Shown: positions 25,101-35,600 of the stretch, one piece after another | How the letters are laid out: each line of letters opens with the position of its first letter | Position numbering within the stretch: position 1 is the stretch's first letter | Source: Fasciolopsis buskii | Taxonomy: Eukaryota > Platyhelminthes > Trematoda > Plagiorchiida > Fasciolidae | Direction: 5' to 3' | NCBI GenBank assembly: GCA_008360955.1 | Contig: LUCM01002436.1 | Coordinates: 62,001-126,000 of the forward strand | Length of the DNA: 64,000 nucleotides | Made by a program: the position numbers and the translations under genes | Notes under the pieces: model-generated | The model's input: the letters and a program-made list of their open reading frames with translations, nothing else | Database searches by the model: none | Told to the model about the DNA's origin: nothing

Positions 25101-28100
25101 GACTAATAAAACTCCAGTCGTCAGGTGAATAAATAAACGCTCGGTTTGTACTTTTTACATCTGCTTCAAAGCTTGCTGTGTTCGTTTCCTTCCTACACAG
25201 AAGCCAAATGCCTTGCTGTTGCAGCTGATGAAGTCATTGTTTTTGCTTCATTCATCCTTTTTTTTACCCCCCTTAATTAATAAAATCATAATGTACATCA
25301 TTTTCATGAAGAGGATCTCGGCCAACAGAAGGCTACCGGATAGGGACGTTGACGGACGGTGGGGAGAGGGATGGAACCGGCGAAATTTATATCTAAATAT
25401 TGTAACGTAGACCGCTTGCCCACTGCCAGAGTTGGCTGGAGTACGATGAATCGATTCTTTTTTGTATTTCTTTTGGTATCAACATTGAAAGGAATTCGAA
25501 TTTCTGGGAATTCCGTAAGGTTCCTCAAGGTTGATGATGGTCGTCACAAAAAAACCGTTTCTAGAGGACAGCAAATATCGGAAAATAGATTGTGTACATC
25601 TATGATAAGGTTACCATTATTATTTAGCGACTTGAAAGGAGCCATAGGCTTGCTTAGAAAAGATATCGTGGAAGAAGACTGTTTCGTCCAGGTTGACAGT
25701 TGTACAAACGGAACCGAAGCGGACCATGACCTCCGAAGTTGATAGAGAGCAGTTCAGGCACCGTGTCTACCAGTCAGGTCCTAGTTTGATCGGTCTTGCC
25801 GGTGTCATCCTTGCTGATAGCAAATACCAACAAAACTTCTCTTTGCAGCGAATCGTGGATCTTTCAAAACATGTGACCCTGTATACAACCGGCTTATCTC
25901 AATCAATATTTTGAAGGGTTTGCAGTGAAGCACACCTCACGCAATACATCACATACCAACCAAATAGACTTAAGCATTTTATATCATGATTCTGAATGAA
26001 TCCAACAAAGTGGGCGAATAAGAAAACGAACACATTCCCCAGTCAAAAACAACCGGAAGAATTACCGTGCTTTTTCTAACTGTCCAGTGACACGCTCCAC
26101 GGCGAACTGATGTCTTTCGCGTTCCTTAAGAAGATCCTGTTGTCGTGCACGATTTGCTTCCAGAAGCTGAGGCCAAGGAGCAGCAGCTAACTGAGCCAGT
26201 TCAGCGGCGGGACCAACGACAAACCCCGAATCCGGTCCGGAAACGAGGCGTGAGTTCTGCTCCAGCTCGGCGATTTCTACGCACAAAAGAAATAGATAAA
26301 ACTGGTGGCAAATCGATTTGTCAAGCAAATGGGATAGTAAAAAGTTTAGGTATTCGTGACTCGCGTAAGGAAAACCTAACATGTGTCCCACATGGATATT
26401 TACAGCGGGCAGATGTAACTGTGCCCGTCCAATTGTATACATCGACGTTTGTTGCTTAAATGTGTTTGTGTTTGACCTAACAAAACGTTCACCGATATGG
26501 TGAGGGTGAAAATCTGATACACAAACACAGCGATGGGAGGGAAGTAAGCCAACCATCACCAAACTTGTGATTATAAGTTAGGGCAATAAGTATTATTTAC
26601 TTGTCGACTGATATCGAAACCACCTGTCATTAAGGTACAGCAGTACTATTTATCTACGGTTTTTTAATCTTTTATCCTTAACTCCCTTTTATTAATGAAA
26701 CAACAATGTACATCAACTTTCAGGAAGGGGGCCACTGCCAGTAGAGGGCTGCCAAGTGGGAAAGTTGACCGGCGGTAGGAGGATTCGAACCCGCGACCTT
26801 TATGTCCAAACGCCGCGACCTTATCCGTTTGGCCACCGCATATAATATATATATATTCATTGTAAACCATTACTAACCAGGCTTGAAAGGTATCGTGTGC
26901 AGTTGCGATCTGATTGGCTGATGTATGGTCATTTTGTTTTACTATTCCAAAAAACAAGGAGTCAAAAATGTGCCGCCATTACATACCAGAAAAATGCCGT
27001 ACCGGACAAACAGGTTACCTTTGTCCAGTCGAAGAAGGTGGATTCGATTCAATTCTACTTCCCGCTCCTGATAGGCTAGTTGATCCTCCAACTGGCGATA
27101 TTCGTCCAATTCTGACGGAAGATGGAGAATAAACCATGACTGGAATGCTTCACAAGGATTGTGATAAAGAACAGGCACGGTCAACAAGGACATAGCTAGT
27201 GCTTCAACACGAGGCATGCAAGAACAAAGATCGTCACGTGAAACCAGCATATAAAGAAAGTTGCACAAGGCACAACAAATCAATCTGTTGAATGCCGGGG
27301 CTCATATTCACGTTATTTTCCACACCGATAGGAGCACGGCACGATGCCCAGGGGAGAGTTACACTCATCGAGTGAAATAAATAAAAAGAAATATCCTAGA
27401 ATGGTTTAGGGAATATGGGCAAGGAACACTGTTCCTCCAATACAAGTCAGTAGACTAGTAATACATTGGTTGAGATGGCACCACAAAGACGAAAATGCGA
27501 AGAAAAACCAAACCGAGATAAGGATGTATTCATTTTCAGCCATTTTTGTAATCTTTGAACTACACCGGAGATATCGAAATGAAAGAATCTGTAATAAAAA
27601 ATGGAAATAATGGTCTTCTTCCATAGTCGCCACGATTAAATTACGTCTGGATGCAAGTTCTGACTGGGCATTATATAGGAAGTGCCGTGGTCATTTTTGG
27701 AACGTTTTCATTTAGTTTGTTCCGAACTTGCTTCTTGCACATATCACCCTGTTCTCTTCTAATCTAACTGCACTCGTTTGGCACCAGATCTTGCCCGCAT
27801 TCCCAGATCTATTGTTCATCAAGGACACTATATGTCGCAAGAGATTCTAAGCATAATGGAGCAAAAACGCCAGTTGCCTAACTGAAAGCAGATGAAACAG
27901 ATGCGCCGATATCTACAGCGTCAAGTGACGATAAGCCATAAGAATGACCATGAAAATTGGTGGTCTAAGGTAGCTGAACAGATGCAAGCAGCCCCCGCCT
28001 CAAGTAATAGTCAAAGATTGCTTAAGTCTATACGGGAAACCGGTGGACGGCGATATCGGTTAGCAAAATCGTGTGCAATAAAAATGGAGAACCATTTATG

Positions 28101-31100
28101 GGATACGGGAAACACTTGACCGTTGGGCTGAACCCTTCGAAGACCAGCTGAGCTGGCAGCATACTAATGCAGTTCGTCCGACGTCTGCAGCTGCAAATCC
28201 TCGATAAGTTTCTCTTAATCCCCGAAGAAAGTGGAAGTTATGAAAATTATTCCACCCCTGAAGAGGGAAATAGCAGTCGGTCCCGATGAATATCCTCCAC
28301 TTCTTTTCAAATTAGGTGGAGAGGTTCGGGTGAAACCACTTACCTCCTTGTTTCATGATGTTTGGAACAAGAAGCATATTCATTGAAGGTGCAAAGCACA
28401 TGCCAAACCAAGCGACCGATCTCGAGAGTCAATCTAGTGCCCGTTGTGTATGGTCCGCAGACTCAAAAAGGCACAACGTCATCTGCGTAATCTAGGTCAC
28501 ATAGCTTCCCTGCATTCCCCCGTTCGATTCCTGCATCCCGGAGAACTCTGAAAGCATCCTCCATTAATTCGTCCATGACGAAGTCGAACAGGAATGGAGA
28601 GATGGGACCCCCTTGTCGAACGCCATTAGTCGTTTCGAATGAACGTGACAGTTCACCGCATACCCTCACGCGGCCAGGATCACCAAATTCGTAGGCATAC
28701 CCTTGCGGTGGAGAGCACTGAATGGTGCTGGTCGATCCAGGGAGTCGAAAACACTTTTCTAGTTCAGAAAGACTACAATCGTACGGCACCGGTGCGTGTG
28801 GCGCGTTTCCAGTTACTGTCAGAGAATGAATATCTGGTCGATACAACCTCGACCCAGACGAAATCCGGCCTGTGGTTCGCGAATATTACTCTCGCGAATC
28901 GGTGTCAAACGACGCAGCATTATCGAAGCTAACACCTTAGCAACTATCGGAATTAAACTAATTCCACGATGATTGCTGCAGTCACTCTGTATGCCCTTCT
29001 TGAAGATGGGTACAATCAGTGACTCACCTCACGATAACGGAATACGCTTCGTCGTTCCAGATATCATGAAGCAAGGAGGTAAGTGATTTCCTCAGCACTT
29101 CTCCACCCAGTTTGAAAAGAACTGTGGGAAGGTCGTCGGGATCGGCAGCTTTTCCTCTCTTTAGAAGCCGAATATTCGACTCCATTTTCACTTCCGTTAG
29201 GGGATCAAGTGAAACCTCCCAAGGTTAGCAGCTGCAGACGTCGACCTAAATACGTTAGCATGTGGCCAGGTAAACTGACACTTGAAGTGGTCTGCCCAAC
29301 GCTGTACCCTTTGTTGTCTACCTTGGATGACCTCACCGTCCCTATTGCACACGCCTTCGCTAACCGACGTTCGCCGCTCGCCGCTGTCGCGTATAAGCCT
29401 AAACAGTCTTTCACTGTTACCTGAAGCGGCCGCTTCCTCCATCTCTTCAAATACCTTAACCCACCAGTCCTCACGGTCATTCTTAAGGTTTATCGTCAAC
29501 TGACGCTCCAACTGTCGACACATTTTATTCAATTTCTTGCAGTTAGGCAGCTGGCGTTTTTGTTTCATTAGACCCAGCGACCCTTGCGAAATCCAGTCTT
29601 CGATGAACACTAGATGAAAGAACACAAGCAACATCTGCTGCCAAATGAATAGCCTGCTCAATGTGAACCCACTGCTCGTCTACATTACTACTCGTCGAAG
29701 TTCTTAGTTCCTTGGATAGTTTCTGTTTGTAGCTGTTGTGAACAGCCGAATCAGACACACGTTCGACAGTCAATCGGGTTTGTGGCCTGCGTCGATGGCC
29801 GTTGAGCTGCAGCGAGAATCACATTAAAACTAACGCATGGTCCGATTCGACGTACGTGGTCCAGTATGGTCTACAGTTCTGGACAGAACTGCGCCAACGG
29901 TAGCTAACTGCGATATGGTCAATCTAACTCAGACCACCTGTCGAGCTAGAGCGCCATGTCGCAGTGCGACGCGAACTGTGTCGGAAATTCGTACTAGATA
30001 GGAATAAATGATTATCTGCTCAGAATTGGAGAAGTCTTTCCCCGTTGTCCGTTCGCTGAGCAGGCAAGGTGCATCGCTCACCTAAACGCATTTCCGATTC
30101 TCTCAGCTTTCCAACTCGTGCATTAGAGTCACCTGCTACCACTAAAATGTCAGAGCGTTTTCTCTTCCGAACAAGAGTGATGAGATTATCGAAAACTCGT
30201 CTTTCTCCATGTCAGTGCTGCAGTCTGTTGGAGCGTATGCCGAGATAACAAATAAACTACGCTTAACACTACTATCCTTTCGGATGCCGACTGATCCCTG
30301 CAGTCTCATGGCACACAAGCGACTATTGACTGGGATCCAGTTTAAAAGAGCTGCTTCAGCCTTCTCACTCAAGACTATCTCTACACCACGTTGACCCACA
30401 GCTTGAGCTTCTTCGTCTCCTGAAGTGCGAAGAAAATATCTTGACGAGACGTTCGGCGCAGTTAGCTGAATTACTCTACTCGAATCCTGAATTCGTGTTT
30501 CACTCACGCAGCAGACATTAATCGAAAGTGAGTCCACTGTCAGGGCCAAACACGCCTGTTGGCCAGCCTGCATTAAAGTGCGCACATTGAGGAACCCAGA
30601 TGCAGAGGCTGACGAGGCTTGAGAAAATGTGAGCTAGCAGACTGAAAACCACCTACTACACTACTTGACAATGAACTGTTGCGAGTGTCGGGCGTGTTAT
30701 CATTGGGGACACTACGTGTAGGCAGAGGGGGCAACGAGACTGGGTTGTAGACAGAAGAAACAGGTTGAATAAGAGGGGAAATTCTGGGTGGTAGCATACT
30801 CATCACTACCCGCCTACCTCCCGTTCGATTCAATGGGCAGCGTGATCCTGATTATACTGCGCGACGACCGATGCAGTATGGAATTCTCTGTAGGTGGTTA
30901 ACTCTCGGGGACTGTCGGACGGGTACTGCTAGGGAGTCCAGCCGCTAAGCAGAAGAACGATTAGGTTTCTCAACCAAAGCCTTTGGTTCTGACAAGAACC
31001 TGACCGCAAGGCAGCGGGGTATAGTTGAGTGGAAGCCCATCTACTTGGATCGATTATTCTTCCACTCATTTTTCGGACTGAGCTGCTAACCCAGATCAAC

Positions 31101-32607
31101 CCCCGACTGGGAGGACCAGGAGGCTACTTCGTCAGGCCTCTGCCCACTGACTTTCAAGGCGTGATTGGATGTTCGGCTTGAGATAAGCCATCCTGTATAG
31201 CTCGTTGGATCATGGAGGCACGCAAGCCGTCACACCACGTCAAAGTGTAGTGTCGTTGTGACAGGATGTAGGTGTCGAACTGATTCATGAAGAGATGCTG
31301 CGAGAGCGAGGTTATGCAAATGACGTCGTGTGCCTGTTCAAATCCGCGGGTGATGCGCAACGTGCACCAGATAGACTCTCGAGGAGTGTAGCTGCATTTT
31401 TCAGGTACTTTGCATATTAAAAGAGTGAGGTGGTAATACAAGACTGGACGTCGGTAGCTTCGAATTCAACACTCGGTATAGAGGATCTAAGGGCTATCTA
31501 CCATTTCACTTACCGCGAGAGCTGCGTGACGAAGGGTGGCGGCACGGTATTAGAAGTGAGCATGCATACATCCATACGATGAACTGAAGCAATCGTGGCG
31601 TTGGTCTGATATTTCATTGAAGTTGAAAGGTCATGTGTACTGTGTCACAGTGCGCTCACTCCTTTTGTATGGTCTATTTTAACCAATGAAATGGCTGGTA
31701 CATATCCAGTTAAACTACTAGTTTGGAACGCATGAGGTGCGAAGATGAGACTGTGATATTGTTCACAGTCACAGTTAATGGCATTCTTCCATTCGGATGT
31801 TTTCCTCTTCCGTATGGTTGTTCGGATCACTGTTTTTCAGTCAATCTCTTGAGCAGATGATGCTGAGAGATGATAACCAAAAGTGGAACACGTTTGTCGG
31901 AGTTTAGTGGCGCCAAAAACTGAGAACTACCGTCTACCGCAACTAACGATGGTGTTTACGCCCAACTGTCTACTAGCAAAAATAAAGTAGTAAGTTGCGA
32001 AAAATGAATTTACGAGGTATGGAACAAACGCCCAGCTACAACCGATAGCGTCGTGCCTGCGGCCCAACTGAATACAGACATTAAGCCTATATGGTGCTTG
32101 TGCGTATTTGTGTGTTTGCACAGAGAACTTTCAAGCACAGCAGACAGCGATCAATTTACCAGAGGAAAGCGCACCAACTAATGACCGAAGACTTACCACT
32201 ATCAAATCTGGTCGGGCGTGCGTCAGGAATATCACCTGAACCGGTCGATGGCTCGACACCCAAAGTCCGATGTAAAATATGCTTCGGCGGACTACTTACA
32301 ACAGACTGTGCGCGAGAAACATTCCAATTTGTGGTTGGGGCATGTAGAGGTTCACCCAAATTGGTCGGTTGCTTCGGACTGTCCGCGCGGACTGCATGCG
32401 AAGTTACCGAGGCGTGACGATCGCCGGATCGGTGTAGAATTGTTGGTTGGTGAGTTTGGCTGGGACCAGGACGGGGCGATGGGGCCTCCAAACGACGTAA
32501 AACGAACTGCACGTTAGATGGCTTCTCTTTGATTCTGTATATATGTGGAATCATAAACACACCGAACAAAACAGTCCTTCAGCATGCTGAAAAACACGTT
32601 AGATGAC

Positions 32608-32677
<70 letters not shown>

Positions 32678-35600
32678 GGCTAGAAGGTGTACACTGAGTT
32701 ATAACGTTTATTGTGACGTTTCGATCCAAATTAGGACTTATTGTCAAACGAGAATGAGTGAATGAATGGGATCGCTATTTCCGCTCGTTGTGGCGCGCTG
32801 TCTGTCTCTTTGTCTCTCTATTCTGCATCGTGGATCTTAAGATGACATAACGTTTACCAGTCTCGACGTCCCGATTGAACGAGTTATTCGAGTGGAGGGC
32901 TTCAAGAATCAGTCACTCCCCCTTTCTGTTTGTGCGGCTGACTATCTTGTTGATGTTGACTTCATGGCCTGTTTGTGCACAGTGGTTCCATATCTGCGAC
33001 TGTGGGTCAGCGCGTCGTAGGGCTAAGCTATGTTCGTGAAAGCGTGTGCGTAATTGTTTGCTTGTCTCACCGACATACTGTTTGTCACATCCGAGCCACA
33101 GAATGCCATAAACTATCCCTGATTGGCCATGCTGTTCGACACGATCTTTTCCGTTGAATAGAGTGGATCTCAGGGTACGGTTCGGTTTGTGGGCGATTGT
33201 GATATCTACTAGACGTAGGATGCATTCGACCGCTTCGAATAATCCCAGTATGCATGAAAGTATCACGATCGATTTAGTCTTCTTGGTATTTGCCCACTGT
33301 TTTCTGCAAATACAGGCGTTCATGAAAGATTTTGGATATTTATTGGCCGCAAATAACTTGAACAACCTAGATCCCTCTTGTTTCCGTAGGTGCTGTGTGC
33401 TGCAATGTGTCGGCTTGATGGAAAAGGGTACGCACACAGCTCTTTAAGTGACAGGTTTGATAGTTGCTTTTGAAATTGAGTATGCGGTCCGTCGTCGCCG
33501 ACTTTTTGTATACGGTTGTCTCTATGCTCCCGTTTGGTTGCCTCATAATTAGTCGTCGAGAAACGGCAAAGCCAAGTCTTTTTCCTCCTCCTTGGTGAAT
33601 GTTATGCTGGATACTATCCTGTTTGGATGTTGATGAAATTGGTCCATTTCTGTTTTTTTTCCAACACAACAAATGTATCATCATCATATCGAATCCATAA
33701 GCATGGGTGGTTTGTCTCGAAATGTTTCATGGTTGCGTCAGCCAACACGCCTGATAGTGGTGACCCCATGGATGTTCCTTTCATTTGTTTGTACATTATC
33801 CCATTGAACTGAAGGTATGTTTGCATGCACAATTCTATCAAATTCATTATATCGTCCGTAGACATCGCTGTTCTGTCTGATAAGTTGGAATCCTTCCCCA
33901 TAATCCGGTGGATGTTGTCCAATGCCGTTTGCCTTGGAATATTTGTGGACAGTGATGTGACATCGAATGAGACCATAGCTTCGTTCGCTTCTAACTTGAA
34001 TTCTTTGATTTGTTCCAGGAATGCGGCAGAACTCTTCGTGTCATTTTGGTCCTGTGGTAGGCATGGACATAGGAGACGGAAAAGGTACTTGGCTAGCTGA
34101 TAATCTGGTGCTGTTTTTGATGCGATAATGGGTCTAGGCGGCATCCCCGGCTTATGGACTTTAGAAAGTTCACATATCCTAGGAATGGGTTCCTCTAAAG
34201 GCTTTATTTGTTTGTACTGTTCATCGCTGATTTTCTTGCATTTTGTCCGAGTTCAGTTTTTTCTTAATTTTGGCTAAGTTCTTTGACTGGATTTCCTTTC
34301 ACTGGCTGGTAGATTTCGTTATCATCCAGTAATACTTTCATTTTCGCTTGGTATTCAGCGTTATCGAGCACTGTTATTGCGTTACCCTCGTCTGCAGAGA
34401 GCATGACTAATTCTCGATTTTTGGAGTGCTTTTACAGTTTTCATTTCGTCATCAGGTAGGTGATACTTTCGCCTAGGATGCGCGAGTTGTTCACAGATTT
34501 TTCCCGTATGTCTTGGCGCGTCTCTTCCGTTAGTGCGCGCTTTCGTAGTGCCGATTAAATGGAGGCAACAAACGTGAGATGTTTGGCGTTGGTGTGATTG
34601 AATGTTAACCCATTCAGTAGCACGGACTTTTTGCTTGGTAGTAGCTAATATTTCAAGTAATTTTAGATTGGTTCGGCATATTGAGGTTTCGTTTGACTAA
34701 GCGTGGCATTTCTTGGTGAGTCTGTCCCTGACCTTTAAGCGGCTTGTGTCCGATGGTTTTATTCTTTCAATCCAGCTGGCGTTTACTATGTTTGAGGTGT
34801 CCCGTCCAAATCGATTTTGATGGTTTTCGTACACGGATTTCCTGCGACGCGCCTAGTTGATCAACTCACGACGCATATGCTTGCAGTATGAGTATGCAGT
34901 CGTACAGCACGTTCCGAGTTCACGGGCGGGTTACACTTGATACTTCTCGGGAAAGTGTTATTCCTGAGACAGTAATGTAGAGAGAACAGCTGCTCACGAA
35001 CAGCAGCAGAACGCTTGGAATAGTATTCTGAATTTCTCACACAGTTGATCACATTGAGTCTAAATGTTTTACTGGCGAGTGAAAATACCTGCAGCTCAAG
35101 TTGCATATTTTAGAGGTTACAAGGAGTACAGTGAATTATAACGTTTATAGTGACATTTCGATTCAAACTACGACACGTCAAACTTGACAACGACTCCATT
35201 CTGATTCGACAGGAAGTGACAAGACGATCTCCAATGTTCACGGTTCACTACCATATTCTTCAGTGTATCCAACCAGCTAGTTGACGGGTTTATCGGACCC
35301 CAACCACGAAGACGTCAGACACCTACTTTATCTGTATAGCTTCTCATTCCGCGTTGCCACGTCATCTGTTGACCTCCACGTGGCTTCTCCCATTTCTTGT
35401 GAGGAACCCAAAATAAGGCACGATATGGTAGACGAGTGTTCGCCACACGCAAAACGTGACTAAACCAACGTAGTCTACTAAGTTTTATATGCTGAAGTAA
35501 GCTTTTCTCAGAACCGACACCTAGTCCTAGATTCCTAACCTAATCTCTATATTACTCACCCGGTCACTCCATTTAATCCTAGCGACACTACGCAGACATC

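Larger units (their letters stand above)
32674..35185 (-). mobile_element. Penelope-like element with GIY-YIG endonuclease, decayed
   Basis: Read downwards from 35106: an N-terminal region with LRNNTFPRSIKCNPPVNSER, a pattern usual before the RT of Penelope-like elements, then the RT (34144-33614) with VSFDVTSLSTNIP, KQMKGTSMGSPLSGVLAD and the catalytic YDDD at about 33688-33677. A connector follows with RILNFKSNYQTCHLKSCVRT (near 33500). The GIY-YIG endonuclease comes last: GIVYGILW then DKQYVGETSKQLRTRFHEH near 33080-33020. Several frame shifts and stops break it. Short direct repeats at 35110-35185 and 32674-32745 flank it like the terminal repeats of this class. It lies in intron 1 in gene orientation. 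Confidence 0.85.

Noticed and set aside
34442..34459. CTGATGACGAAATG on the minus strand, hammerhead-like core
   Set aside because: It lies inside the coding part of the Penelope-like element, has no stem II and no matching stem III.
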